From the NCBI RefSeq assembly GCF_012184425.1, contig NZ_VTOW01000003.1, positions 310,001-374,000 on the forward strand: 64,000 nt of DNA, in the 5' to 3' direction. This DNA comes from Candidatus Manganitrophus noduliformans. GTDB taxonomy: Bacteria; Nitrospirota; Nitrospiria; SBBL01; Manganitrophaceae. Position 1 is the stretch's first letter. The number at the start of each line of letters is the position of its first letter. Of this stretch, positions 7,831 through 16,588 are shown piece by piece. The translations under genes and the position numbers were made by a program. The notes under the pieces are model-generated. The model was not told the origin of the DNA, searched no databases, and saw only the letters and a list, made by a program, of their open reading frames with translations.

Positions 7831-9189
7831 TTGAAAGATGGACTTCTCCAGATCTTTTCACCGGGTAAACCGACCATCTCCTTCCATACCCTCGGCTGCC
7901 GGCTGAATCAATCCGAGAGCGCTTCGCTCGGCGCCGGATTTTATTCGGCCGGTTATCGCGTCGTCGATGAAAAGAGCGAAGCCGATCTCGCCGTGATCAA
8001 CACCTGTTCCGTCACCGAGCAGGCCGAAGCGAAGTGCCGCAACCTGATCCGGAAGATCCTCAAGCAAAACCCGAAGACCTTCATCGCCGTGACCGGCTGT
8101 TACGCCCAGGTCGGAACCGAAGCCCTCCGGAAAATGCCGGGGATCGATCTGATCGCCGGGACCGAATTCAAGATGGACCTGCCGAGGCTGGTCGAGGATG
8201 TCCTCGACGGGAGGCCGCCGGCGAAGCGGCCGGCGCCGATGGTTTTCCATACCCCGAAGATCGGCCGGAACGATTTTACGATCGAAAGCTACGCCGCCTT
8301 CGACCAGGCGACCCGGCCGAACATCAAGATCCAGGACGGCTGCGATTTCTTCTGCTCCTTCTGCATCATCCCGACGACGCGGGGACGGGAGCGAAGCCGG
8401 AAGCTCGACGATATTTTGCTCGAAACCTCGATCTGGGTGGCGCGCGGCCATCGGGAGATCGTTCTCACCGGGGTGAACCTCGGCGAATATCGATCGGAAG
8501 GGGAGGATCTGGCCGATCTGATCGAGGCGCTGGAGACGATTGACGGACTTCATCGGATCCGGATCTCATCGATCGAGCCGACGACCGTCTCCGACCGGAT
8601 TCTCGATCAAATGGCGCGGGGGGGGAAGCTCTGTCCCTATCTTCATCTCCCGCTCCAGAGCGGGAGCGACGCCGTCCTCTCGGCGATGGGGCGGCGATAT
8701 ACGCGGCGGGAGTATATCGATTTCGTTCGGGAGGCGACGGCGCGGGTTCCGAATCTGGGACTGGGGACCGATGTGATGGTCGGATTTCCGGGGGAAGGGG
8801 AGAAGGAATTCGCCGAGACCCTTGCCCTGATTGATTCGCTTCCTTTTTCCTACCTCCATGTCTTCCCTTTTTCGAAGCGGAAGGGGACCCGGGTGACCAA
8901 AATGGATCTCGCGCCGGTGCCGTCGAAGGTGATCAAGGAGCGCTCCCGGATGTTGTGTGATCTCTCCCGGCAGCGGCGGAAGGCGTTTTACGCGGGCGCG
9001 ATCGGCGAGAACGTCGAGGTCCTCTTCGAGACGCGCAATGAAGCGGGGCTCTTTTGCGGTCTCACCCCGAATTACATCCGCGTCGGGGTGGAGAGCGGCC
9101 GGGATCTCTCCGGCCGGCTCGGCTCGGTCCGGATCGAAGCGGTGACCGGCGGGCTGGCGGTCGGGAAGCTGATTGAGGAAGTCCGATGA
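7831..9189 (+). CDS. mtaB: tRNA N6-threonylcarbamoyladenosine(37) methylthiotransferase MtaB
   Basis: 452 residues from a TTG at 7831 (no in-frame ATG fits). The N-terminal UPF0004 domain carries cluster cysteines in LGCRLN (Cys23), NTCSVT and GCYAQ. The radical-SAM motif is CDFFCSFC (Cys171, 175, 178), with TTRGRERSR after it. A C-terminal TRAM-like segment closes the protein. MtaB adds a methylthio group to t6A37 in ANN-decoding tRNAs using two [4Fe-4S] clusters. Its stop overlaps the miaB start (ATGA, 9186-9189), a coupled pair of paralogues acting on different tRNAs. Confidence 0.92.
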   Translation: MKDGLLQIFSPGKPTISFHTLGCRLNQSESASLGAGFYSAGYRVVDEKSEADLAVINTCSVTEQAEAKCRNLIRKILKQNPKTFIAVTGCYAQVGTEALRKMPGIDLIAGTEFKMDLPRLVEDVLDGRPPAKRPAPMVFHTPKIGRNDFTIESYAAFDQATRPNIKIQDGCDFFCSFCIIPTTRGRERSRKLDDILLETSIWVARGHREIVLTGVNLGEYRSEGEDLADLIEALETIDGLHRIRISSIEPTTVSDRILDQMARGGKLCPYLHLPLQSGSDAVLSAMGRRYTRREYIDFVREATARVPNLGLGTDVMVGFPGEGEKEFAETLALIDSLPFSYLHVFPFSKRKGTRVTKMDLAPVPSKVIKERSRMLCDLSRQRRKAFYAGAIGENVEVLFETRNEAGLFCGLTPNYIRVGVESGRDLSGRLGSVRIEAVTGGLAVGKLIEEVR

Positions 9190-10517
9190 AAGTGTATCTC
9201 GAAACCTACGGCTGCCAGATGAACGAATACGATTCGGAGCTGATCCGGTCGATCCTGGCGCCGCACGGCCATGAGATGACGGCGGCGGTCGAAGAGGCGG
9301 AGGTGGTCCTGATCAATACCTGCGCCATCCGCGAGAATGCCCATCGAAAAATTTATGGCCGGCTCGACATGCTTCGTCCGCTCAAGAAGGAGAAAAAGCG
9401 TTTTGTCGTCGGCGTCCTCGGCTGCATGGCGCAGAACCTGAAAGAAGAGCTCTTCGATCATCCGGTGGTCAGCCTCATCGTCGGCCCCGACAGCTATCGA
9501 TCGCTCCCGAAGCTGATCGACGAGGTGATCGGGACCGACCGGCAAGAGATCGAGGCTTATTTATCGGAGTATGAGACCTACGGCGACATCGCCCCGACCC
9601 GGGTCGAAGGGGTCAACGCCTGGGTGGCGATCATGCGGGGCTGCGACAACTTCTGCACCTTCTGCGTCGTCCCCTACACCCGCGGCCGGGAGCGGAGCCG
9701 ATCGATCGAGAACATTTTGAGCGAGGTCCGATCGCTGGCGCAGAAGGGGTATCGTCAGGTCACCCTCCTCGGACAGAACGTCAATTCCTACCGGGATGAA
9801 GGGAAACGCTTTGCCGATCTGATTCTCAAAGTGGCCGACGTTCCGGGAATCGAGCGGGTCCGGTTCACCTCGCCCCACCCAAAAGACTTTCCGAAGCCGC
9901 TGTTGGAGGCGATCGCGTCGCACCCTCGCATCTGCAAGCATATTCATCTTCCGCTTCAGGCGGGGAGCGATCGCATCCTCGATTTGATGGCCCGGACCTA
10001 TACCCGGAAAGAGTACCTCCGATTGGTGGAGGAGATCCGGCGGACGATCCCCGAAATTGCGCTGACGACCGACATCATCGTCGGCTTTCCCACCGAGACG
10101 GAGGAAGATTTTCAAGAGACGGCCGGCCTGTTTAAAGACGGCCAATTCGACAGCGCCTACATCTTCAAATATTCCGAGCGGAAAGGGACGATCGCGTCGC
10201 GGAAATATCCCGACGATGTCCCCCCCGAGGTGAAGACCGATCGGATCGTCCGGCTGATCGATTTGCAGCGGGCGATCTCGCTTCAGAAAAACCGGGAGAA
10301 AATCGGCCGGACCCTGACGGTCCTGATCGACGGCGAGGCCGATGGCCCAGGAAAAGGGGCGGCCACCAGCAAACGGCCCGGCCACCAGATGGGGAAGACG
10401 GAAGGGAACACCACCGTCGTCTTTCCGAGAACCCCCTTCGGACCGGGAACGATGGTCTCCGTGCGGATCCATGATGTCTCTTCGAGTACCCTCTATGGCC
10501 GTCCCGTCGAACGATAA
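9186..10517 (+). CDS. miaB: tRNA-2-methylthio-N6-dimethylallyladenosine synthase MiaB
   Basis: 443 residues, full length. Cluster cysteines appear in YGCQMNEYDSE, NTCAIRENA and LGCMAQ. The radical-SAM motif is CDNFCTFC (Cys153, 157, 160), followed by YTRGRERSR. ENAHRK and MNEYDSE favour MiaB over MtaB. It converts i6A37 to ms2i6A37 in tRNAs reading UNN codons. The start overlaps the mtaB stop, and the last 23 bases overlap the hydrolase start chosen below. The TRAM region contains a glycine/basic insertion (near residues 385-405). Confidence 0.93.
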   Translation: MKVYLETYGCQMNEYDSELIRSILAPHGHEMTAAVEEAEVVLINTCAIRENAHRKIYGRLDMLRPLKKEKKRFVVGVLGCMAQNLKEELFDHPVVSLIVGPDSYRSLPKLIDEVIGTDRQEIEAYLSEYETYGDIAPTRVEGVNAWVAIMRGCDNFCTFCVVPYTRGRERSRSIENILSEVRSLAQKGYRQVTLLGQNVNSYRDEGKRFADLILKVADVPGIERVRFTSPHPKDFPKPLLEAIASHPRICKHIHLPLQAGSDRILDLMARTYTRKEYLRLVEEIRRTIPEIALTTDIIVGFPTETEEDFQETAGLFKDGQFDSAYIFKYSERKGTIASRKYPDDVPPEVKTDRIVRLIDLQRAISLQKNREKIGRTLTVLIDGEADGPGKGAATSKRPGHQMGKTEGNTTVVFPRTPFGPGTMVSVRIHDVSSSTLYGRPVER

Positions 10518-11364
10518 GACCGACTCGGTCGGTCGGATCGTTTGCAAGGGGGGGACGATCCTCCGCGACGGGATGACCCTTTCCTTTTCCGCCGTGATTC
10601 CCGATCCGATCGAAATGGTTCTCGTCATCGTCCACGGTCTGAGCGAACATCGCGGGAGGTACCAGCGCCTTCAACTCGATCTGGCGAAAGAGGGGTTCGC
10701 CTCTTATGCTTACGACCAGCGGGGATTCGGAGAGTCGGACGGCTCGCGGACCCACATGGAAAGCTACACCGACATGCTCCTCGATCTGAAGCGCGTTCTG
10801 GATTTTGTCCGGGAAACGCATCCCGATCGGAAAGTGGTGATCCTGGGACATAGCTTCGGCGGCGCGGTCTCGGCCGCCTTCTGCATCGATTATCCGAACG
10901 CGGCCGACGGACTGGTCTTATCGGCTCCGGCGTATGATGTTCCGGCGCTTCCGTTCCGTCTCCGTTTTATCGGCGTCTTGCTGAATCGTCTTCTTCCGAC
11001 GCGTCCGGTCCGCTACCCGAGCGTTCCGGATTGGCTCAGCCACGATCCGGCGATCGGGGTCGCCTTTCGGAACGATCCGCTGGTGCAGCGGGCCGGGACC
11101 CCCCGATTTTATGTCGAGTTCGGAAAGATGAACGACCATCTCCATCAAAATGCCTGGAAGATCGTCCTGCCGACCCTCCTCTTGCAGGGAAGCCAGGACC
11201 GGATCGTCTTTCCGTCGGGGGCGCGCGCCTTGTTTGAGCGGATCGGCTCCGCGAAAAAAAAGATCCTCTGGTATGAGGGGTTTTATCATGAAGTTTTCAA
11301 CGAGATCGGCCGGGAACGGGTGATTGCCGACGTCGTTGGTTGGTTAAAGGAAACGGTGCGATGA
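10495..11364 (+). CDS. Alpha/beta hydrolase (monoacylglycerol lipase / lysophospholipase type)
   Basis: About 289 residues from the ATG at 10495, which overlaps the miaB 3' end; a longer frame back to 10342 is out-of-frame miaB sequence. Hallmarks of the Hydrolase_4 family: VLVIVHGLSEHRGRY, YDQRGFGESDG, the nucleophile elbow GHSFGGA, an acidic residue in QGSQDRIV and the late histidine in FYHEVFNE, a complete Ser-Asp-His triad. No signal peptide, so probably cytosolic. Substrate not determinable. The stop overlaps the next start (ATGA at 11361-11364). Confidence 0.85.
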   Translation: MAVPSNDKTDSVGRIVCKGGTILRDGMTLSFSAVIPDPIEMVLVIVHGLSEHRGRYQRLQLDLAKEGFASYAYDQRGFGESDGSRTHMESYTDMLLDLKRVLDFVRETHPDRKVVILGHSFGGAVSAAFCIDYPNAADGLVLSAPAYDVPALPFRLRFIGVLLNRLLPTRPVRYPSVPDWLSHDPAIGVAFRNDPLVQRAGTPRFYVEFGKMNDHLHQNAWKIVLPTLLLQGSQDRIVFPSGARALFERIGSAKKKILWYEGFYHEVFNEIGRERVIADVVGWLKETVR

Positions 11365-11960
11365 AGAAGAGCATACAGCTGATAACGATGATTTTTCTCT
11401 TGACCGCCGGCGTGGAAGCCGAGGCGGCCCTGCCGCCCGGTTTCGGCAAGGCGACGTGGGGGATGACGCAGCCGGAGTTCATGTCGGCCTATCAGGTTCA
11501 ACTCGCTCCCCCCAAGCATACGCATGACAACGAACCCTGGGCGGTGCAGGGCCCGGCCCCCGGCGAGTTGACCGTTTCGGGAGGGGCGCTGGGAGAGCCC
11601 GACATCCGGTCGGTCAGCCTCGGATTTCATCCCAAGTTCGGGCTGACGATCATCCACGTCCGCTTCCGGGACACCAATAATCCGGGCGAGCTGGAGGCGC
11701 TCCTCCCGAAGTGGGCCGGCGCCTACGGAAAACCGAAGGAGCAACTTCCCGGCCCCACCGTCATCTGGGAGGACGAGAAGACCCATATCGAACTGACCTA
11801 TCATACCGTTTCCCCCCGGCATCCGACCCCTTCCGATCATCTCGCCTTGGTCCTCTGGAGCATTCCGCTGATGGACGAAATCGAAGCCCTTGATGAAGAG
11901 GGGCATGTCCCCGATGTCGAGAAGCTCGTGCCTCTGGAAGCGCCTCACCTTCAGGATTAG
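11361..11960 (+). CDS. Exported hypothetical protein
   Basis: 199 residues from the ATG at 11361 that overlaps the hydrolase stop. A signal peptide is clear (KKSIQLITMIFLLTAGVEAEA, cleavage likely after AEA or AEAA). The mature part opens LPPGFGKATWGM, a start seen in periplasmic proteins that bind or stabilise a partner, and has no cysteines and no catalytic motif I recognise. Function unknown. Confidence 0.7.
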   Translation: MKKSIQLITMIFLLTAGVEAEAALPPGFGKATWGMTQPEFMSAYQVQLAPPKHTHDNEPWAVQGPAPGELTVSGGALGEPDIRSVSLGFHPKFGLTIIHVRFRDTNNPGELEALLPKWAGAYGKPKEQLPGPTVIWEDEKTHIELTYHTVSPRHPTPSDHLALVLWSIPLMDEIEALDEEGHVPDVEKLVPLEAPHLQD

Positions 11961-12149
11961 TCTCCCCTCGATGATCTCCCCCGTCCGGAGGTTGACCCGG
12001 ACGGGGCATGTCTCTTTCCTACCGGAATATAGGCTTTTTCCCCCCTTGAAGTAAGTCGGCTTACCAATGGCGGAAACAATCGCTCCGTTGGTAATCTTAA
12101 TTACAGAGAACCTGTTATCCGCATTACGTTCAGTGGAGAAAGGGCCGAT

Positions 12150-13781
12150 ATGAAAAGGGTGATTGTTATCTTTTTTGCCGTTGTGCTTTGCGGGCTGGCC
12201 GCCTGCAGCGATGAGGGAAGGAGAGAGGGGACCGGGGTCGCGCCGATTGGGGGGGATCAGGTCGACGGAGGGGAAGGTTCCGTTCCGATCAGGGTCACCC
12301 CCGGGCAGACGGTCGTGACGACCGGGACCCGGCAAACCTTCAAGGCCGAGAGAACGGACGGGGTTGACCCGGCGGTTCGATGGGAAGTTCAAGAAGGGGA
12401 GAGCGGCGGGTCGATCTCTCCCGATGGAAATTACACCGCCCCCGTGACCCCCGGAATTTATCATATCGTCGCCGTGAGCCTGGAGGACCCGGCGGTCCGC
12501 GCCATCGCCGAGGTGGAGGTGGTCACCCTGCCGGTCGTTTCGGTGGCGATCGAGCCGGCGGCCGTCACCCTTCCGCCGGGGGGGCGCTTTCGCTTCGCCG
12601 CCACCGTTTCGGCGAGTGATCAGGCCGCCGTGAGCTGGGAAATCGAAGAGGGGACGGTCGGCGGGTCGATCGATTCCGATGGAAACTACACCGCTCCAGC
12701 CGCGCCGGGGACGTATCACGTGGTTGCAACGAGCGTCGCCGATCCGACCAAGCGGGCCGAAGCGACGGCCGAAGTCTTCCCGGTGGAAGCATTGGCCCCG
12801 CGATTTGCCTACAGCACGAATTCCGCTTCCGGAGATGTTTCGATCTTTTCCGTCAATCCTGAGAACGGCGCGCTGACGCAGATCGGCTCCATTCCGGCCG
12901 GGCGCGATCCGTATCCGATCGGCGTCGATCCGACCGGACGGTTCGTTTATGCCGGCAATTTCGCCTCAAACGATATCTCGATCTATGCGATCGATCCCGC
13001 GACCGGGAATCTCACCGCGCGGGGGAGCGCTCCGACCGGCGCCGGGATCTATTCGATCCACTTCGATCCGTCGGGCCGATTCGCTTATTCGGCGAATGAG
13101 AACGCGGCGGACGATGTTTGGATTTACCGGATCGATCCCGAAAGCGGCGTTTTGACGGTGCTCGGGACGGCCGATGCGGGGATCAGCTCGGTTTCGGTCG
13201 CGATCGACCCGCTCGGTCGATTTGCCTATGTGGCGAATTACAGCACGAATAATGTCTCGATGTACCGGGTCGATTCCGAGTCGGGATTGTTGACCCGTCT
13301 CGGCGAGATCGGCGCGGGCCGCGCCCCGATTTCCGTGGCGGTCCACCCCTCGGGGGCATTCGTCTATGTTTCACACTATGACAGCGACGATGTCTGGTCG
13401 TTTCGGGTCGATCCGGCGACCGGCCGGCTCACGAGAATCGGCGTCGTCCCCGCGGGGGGACAGGCTTTCTCGATCGCCGTCGATCCCTCCGGCCGATTCG
13501 CCTACGTGGCGAATTCCGCGACGAACGACATCTCGATCTATCGGATCGATCCGGAGAGCGGGACGCTCAGCCCGCTCGGCGCGATCCGGGGGGGCGCCGG
13601 CCCGCGGTCGATCACCATCGACCGGTCGGGCCGGTTCGTCTACGTCGCCAATCTCAATTCAAATAACCTCTCGATCTTCTCGATCGATCAGACCACCGGC
13701 CTGCTGACCCCCTTCGGCCAGGTCGCCGCCGGAAGACAGCCCCGCTCGGTCCGAGTGACCACCGGACCGAACCGGCCGTAG
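12150..13781 (+). CDS. Seven-bladed beta-propeller lipoprotein with two Ig-like repeats
   Basis: 543 residues. Signal peptide with lipobox LAAC (Cys19) predicts a lipoprotein. Two tandem Ig-like repeats (about residues 50-125 and 130-210) share WEVQEGE/WEIEEGT, GGSI, DGNYTAP and GxYHxVA blocks. Residues about 215-540 contain seven repeats of GRFxYVAN...DISIYRIDPESGxLTxLG, the YVTN/lactonase-type propeller. PEP-like catalytic residues are not evident, so a surface-display or binding role is likelier than lactonase activity. It ends at a TAG that is part of the palindrome at 13778-13806. No clear operon partners. Confidence 0.82.
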   Translation: MKRVIVIFFAVVLCGLAACSDEGRREGTGVAPIGGDQVDGGEGSVPIRVTPGQTVVTTGTRQTFKAERTDGVDPAVRWEVQEGESGGSISPDGNYTAPVTPGIYHIVAVSLEDPAVRAIAEVEVVTLPVVSVAIEPAAVTLPPGGRFRFAATVSASDQAAVSWEIEEGTVGGSIDSDGNYTAPAAPGTYHVVATSVADPTKRAEATAEVFPVEALAPRFAYSTNSASGDVSIFSVNPENGALTQIGSIPAGRDPYPIGVDPTGRFVYAGNFASNDISIYAIDPATGNLTARGSAPTGAGIYSIHFDPSGRFAYSANENAADDVWIYRIDPESGVLTVLGTADAGISSVSVAIDPLGRFAYVANYSTNNVSMYRVDSESGLLTRLGEIGAGRAPISVAVHPSGAFVYVSHYDSDDVWSFRVDPATGRLTRIGVVPAGGQAFSIAVDPSGRFAYVANSATNDISIYRIDPESGTLSPLGAIRGGAGPRSITIDRSGRFVYVANLNSNNLSIFSIDQTTGLLTPFGQVAAGRQPRSVRVTTGPNRP

Positions 13782-13806
13782 GGGCAGGCCCCTGTGCCTC
13801 CCCTGT
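13778..13806. repeat. GTAGGGGC-type palindromic element (imperfect)
   Basis: GTAGGGGCAGGC - CCCTGT - GCCTCCCCTG: arms AGGGGCAGGC and GCCTCCCCT pair with one bulged or mismatched base. As at 7452, the TAG (13779-13781) is the stop codon of the preceding gene. Confidence 0.65.
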
Positions 13807-13860
13807 CTTGTTCTGAATCGGTCCATGCGGGCCGCCGTGGGGGGATCGCCCCTCCGATTC

Positions 13861-14757
13861 CTACTCAGGGGGAATCATCGGCCATCGGATGTTCACGATG
13901 CCGATTCCAAGAATGATCATTCCGCCGCCGATCGTCAGATGGGGGGTGAGCGGATCTCCGAGAAAAAGATGGCTCAGAGTCACGCCGAAAAAGGGGACCA
14001 GGACCGAGAACGAAGCGATGCTGCTGGCCGCGTAGCGTTTCAACAAGACGGTGGAAGCGACGAAGCAAAAGGCGCCGACGACGATTCCTTGATAGAGCAT
14101 CGCCCCCATCAACCGCGCTGAGGCGCGATCGGGAAGGGTCTCTCCAAAAAAGAATGCGATCAAACCCAAGAGGGGAACGCCGATCGCCATCTCCCAGAAG
14201 ACGACCTTCACCGGATCGATCCGTTCGATCAATCGCTTGATGTAAATGATTTTGACGGCAAGAACAAAGGCGCTGATCAAAACGAAGCTGTTCCCGAGGA
14301 GCGAGACCGTCTCCATCGCCCGCTCGGGCCGGTCCCTGAAGAGAACGACCGCTCCCAGAAAGGCGAGCGCCAGACCGGAGATCTTCCGAACGCTGAGGCG
14401 GTCGTGAAGGATAAAAAAATGGGCGAGGACGGCGACGAAGAAAAGATGGGTGTTGATCAAGACCGAGGCGTGAGAGGCCGAGGTGCGGAAGGTCCCCAAG
14501 TAGAAAAGGGCGATCTGAACGGCGAAGAGAAGGCCGTTCATCAGGTGGAGGAAAACTTCCTTCCGGGCGAGGCCAAGACCGATTTTCCGGAACGCGGCGT
14601 AGAGGAGAATGACGCTTCCGCCGATGAGAAAGCGGAGGGTCGCCATCGTCAGGGGAGAGATCTCCCCCGCCCCCAGCTTGATGGAGACGACGTTCCCTCC
14701 CCAGAGGAGGTTGATGAGAACGAGATAGGGGACGAGGCGCGCCTCAATGGGATTCAA
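13861..14757 (-). CDS. EamA/DMT-family transporter
   Basis: 298 residues and about ten hydrophobic helices arranged as two EamA halves, with LLWGGNVVSIKLGA at the start and the second half beginning near residue 150. The family exports amino acids or metabolites; the substrate is unknown. The best start is a TTG (complement 14755-14757), as no ATG precedes the first helix. The C-terminal LSHLFLGDPLTPHLTIGGGMIILGI is typical of the family. Confidence 0.85.
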   Translation of the reverse strand: MNPIEARLVPYLVLINLLWGGNVVSIKLGAGEISPLTMATLRFLIGGSVILLYAAFRKIGLGLARKEVFLHLMNGLLFAVQIALFYLGTFRTSASHASVLINTHLFFVAVLAHFFILHDRLSVRKISGLALAFLGAVVLFRDRPERAMETVSLLGNSFVLISAFVLAVKIIYIKRLIERIDPVKVVFWEMAIGVPLLGLIAFFFGETLPDRASARLMGAMLYQGIVVGAFCFVASTVLLKRYAASSIASFSVLVPFFGVTLSHLFLGDPLTPHLTIGGGMIILGIGIVNIRWPMIPPE

Positions 14758-14796
14758 GGGGGATGCTTTTCCGAGGCAAGGAAGGGGGCGTCTCTT

Positions 14797-15348
14797 TTAG
14801 TGGGAGTGCCCGTGATCGTGGTCATGATGATCGTGTCCGTGATCATGTCCATGGTCATGGTGATCATGGTCATGCCCGTGATCGTGGGAGTGTCCGTGGA
14901 TGGCGGGATTGTCGTGGTCGGGGTCCCAGGTGGTGTCTTTCCCTTTCCCCACGGTCAATTCGATTCGGATCACCGATTTCACGTTGCTGCACGCGTTGTC
15001 CCCGTGCGGGACGATCAGCCGAATCGGTCCCCCCTTCGAATCGGGGAGGGGGCCGCCGGACCGCTTGTAGATCAGAATTCCTTTTTCAATCGCCTCTTGC
15101 AGAGGAACACTGGCGGCGAATTTTCCATCCAGCGAATGGAAAGTCACATGGTCGGCCTTGGAGAGAGGATTCGACTCCTTTAAGACCGCCTTGACGCGAA
15201 CGCCCGCCCCTTCCATCCCGGCGACCAACCGGCTGACATCTTCTATTTGATGCTCCTGGGGAAGACGGGAGAGATCTTCATAACTCCACTCTTTCTTCTC
15301 TTGAACCGTTCCCTCTACGCTTAAAATCGATTTCCCGTTGGTCGCCAT
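14797..15348 (-). CDS. Sulfite-oxidase-fold protein without Mo cysteine, His/Asp-rich tail
   Basis: 183 residues. Residues 8-135 follow the Oxidored_molyb fold (SVEGTVQEKKEWSYEDLSRLP, KGGPIRLIVPHGDNACSNVKSV), but where the Mo-ligating cysteine is expected the chain reads DVSRLVAGMEGAGV. No cysteine is present there; the only one is Cys120. The last 33 residues contain 18 His and 8 Asp, an evident metal-binding tail. No signal peptide is seen. A role in binding Ni, Zn, Cu or Mo, or a scaffold, is inference. It is not obviously linked to the molybdenum cluster 10 kb away. Confidence 0.7.
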   Translation of the reverse strand: MATNGKSILSVEGTVQEKKEWSYEDLSRLPQEHQIEDVSRLVAGMEGAGVRVKAVLKESNPLSKADHVTFHSLDGKFAASVPLQEAIEKGILIYKRSGGPLPDSKGGPIRLIVPHGDNACSNVKSVIRIELTVGKGKDTTWDPDHDNPAIHGHSHDHGHDHDHHDHGHDHGHDHHDHDHGHSH

Positions 15349-15768
15349 TCCTTTTGTCTCCTTTTAAACCGATGATCCTGTTCCTGAAGCTCGTATTGAA
15401 GCGTCCTGTAGTCTATCAAACAGACAGCTCAAGGTCAAGAAATTTGGGGAACCTTTTTAAGGGTTTTATGTGCGGCTTGAATTGAGGATACAAGCCGGCG
15501 GGATGTGGTGTTACCTGTAACAAAACTGCACGGCAGAGGTCCTTTGTCAGGTACCGGCGGGTCGAAACGGAACGGATAGAGTCGGACAGGTCTGATCTTT
15601 GCTCATCCTCCCCTTCTAGTTTGAATGTGGGATTGGCATAAAAGTTGAAATCAAATTATAAATCAATACCAAACGTTCGCAGCGGAATAAGTCAAGGTAG
15701 CCCAAGCCTCAAGGCGAAATTAATCTAGAGAGAGGGGCATTATTTGAATTTTAAGATGGAGGAGTAAA
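15349..15768. other. Intergenic region, 420 bases
   Basis: Divergent spacer between the leftward His-tailed protein and the rightward KGG-repeat gene. No coding stretch or RNA gene was recognised. The one clear element is a perfect 14-base palindrome TGTTAC-CT-GTAACA at 15509-15522, operator-like. GGAGG just before 15769 serves the KGG gene. Confidence 0.6.
15509..15522. promoter_or_regulatory. Candidate operator palindrome
   Basis: TGTTACCTGTAACA, perfect 6-bp arms separated by 2 bases, in the spacer between divergent genes. The binding factor is unknown and chance occurrence cannot be excluded. Confidence 0.3.
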
Positions 15769-16107
15769 ATGGCGGAAAAAAGCCCGCGCGGATTTGCCGC
15801 AATGGATACGGAAAAACAAAAGGAAATCGCCCGAAAGGGGGGAAAAGCGGCCCATGAGAAGGGGACGGCGCATGAGTTCACCCCTGAAGAGGCCAGAGAA
15901 GCCGGCCGAAAGGGGGGACAGGCGGCCCATCAAAAGGGGACGGCGCACGAGTTTACCCCCGAAGAGGCCAGGGAAGCCGGCCGGAAGGGAGGACAGGCGG
16001 CCCGCCGGAGGTTCGCCCAACAGCAGTCCCAGCCCCAGGCCGAAGAACAGCCGGTTTCCCAATCCACTCAGGAGGTCAAGGAGGAAGAGGAAAGAAAAGC
16101 AGCCTGA
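15769..16107 (+). CDS. KGG-repeat stress protein
   Basis: 112 residues, low complexity and hydrophilic. Three KGG repeats (ARKGGKAA, GRKGGQAA, GRKGGQAA) sit in nearly identical units separated by HEKGTAHEFTPEEAREA-like linkers, followed by a Gln/Glu-rich tail. This is the GsiB/ConB10 (stress-induced bacterial acidophilic repeat) pattern found in general-stress and desiccation proteins. GGAGGAG precedes the ATG. It is probably a soluble, disordered protein; no direct activity is known. Confidence 0.85.
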   Translation: MAEKSPRGFAAMDTEKQKEIARKGGKAAHEKGTAHEFTPEEAREAGRKGGQAAHQKGTAHEFTPEEAREAGRKGGQAARRRFAQQQSQPQAEEQPVSQSTQEVKEEEERKAA

Positions 16108-16588
16108 CCGCCTCCCGATCCGTTCCAACTTTCCACTTTTCGATGAGGAGATAAGATGGTGTTTCGCTCCGCTCCGCATCAGTGACCAACGAGAGGAAAT
16201 GGGGGCCTCTCGTCGGTTGCTGCCGTTTCCTTAGCAAAGAATAAGCCTTCCGAATCATTGAATTATTTTCTTCCCTCTCCTGCAAATCCATTCATCTCGA
16301 CTTTCACCGGTTTTTTATCTTTGAAGCCAGCCTGATCCGATTTCCTTTTTAGCGGATCACTCAGTCGAGGTATATCCTTCAGATCAGGTCCGTCGAAGAG
16401 ATCATCAGCGGGAATTCCCGCGAATACATGGAAAAAATTCTTGACAAAGCGACTGTCACCTCCCTATATTCTCTAATTACGGTTCGGTCTTCTTTTTTTG
16501 TCGGAAACACTTCAATTGTCGCATCATGCCCGTTGGGGCTCAGTAGCGAAGTAAACGAAAACTAAAGGAAATTGACGGAGGACGCTGC
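16108..16588. other. Intergenic region upstream of the reductive TCA block
   Basis: 481 bases without a credible gene. It holds a near-perfect 11-bp hairpin (16186-16216, CCAACGAGAGG and CCTCTCGTCGG, one G-U pair) that may end the KGG transcript, and a strong sigma-70-like promoter at 16441-16470. The leader between promoter and aclB is about 115 bases. Confidence 0.65.
16441..16470 (+). promoter_or_regulatory. Sigma-70-like promoter for aclBA
   Basis: TTGACA (16441-16446), an 18-base spacer, TATATT (16465-16470). Near-consensus on both boxes and the only such site before aclB. The transcript start would be near 16477, leaving a leader of about 110 bases. Confidence 0.7.

Noticed and set aside
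10342..10494. Longer N-terminus for the alpha/beta hydrolase.
   Set aside because: This stretch is the miaB 3' end read in another frame; the hydrolase fold begins well after 10495.
11961..12149. Small RNA or gene between the exported protein and the propeller lipoprotein.
   Set aside because: Open frames here are short and lack start sites or codon bias, and no terminator or promoter motif stood out.
15636..15654. Possible sigma-54 promoter (TTGGCAT...TTGAA) before the KGG gene.
   Set aside because: The -12 element lacks the required GC (reads GA), and no sigma-54 activator is nearby.
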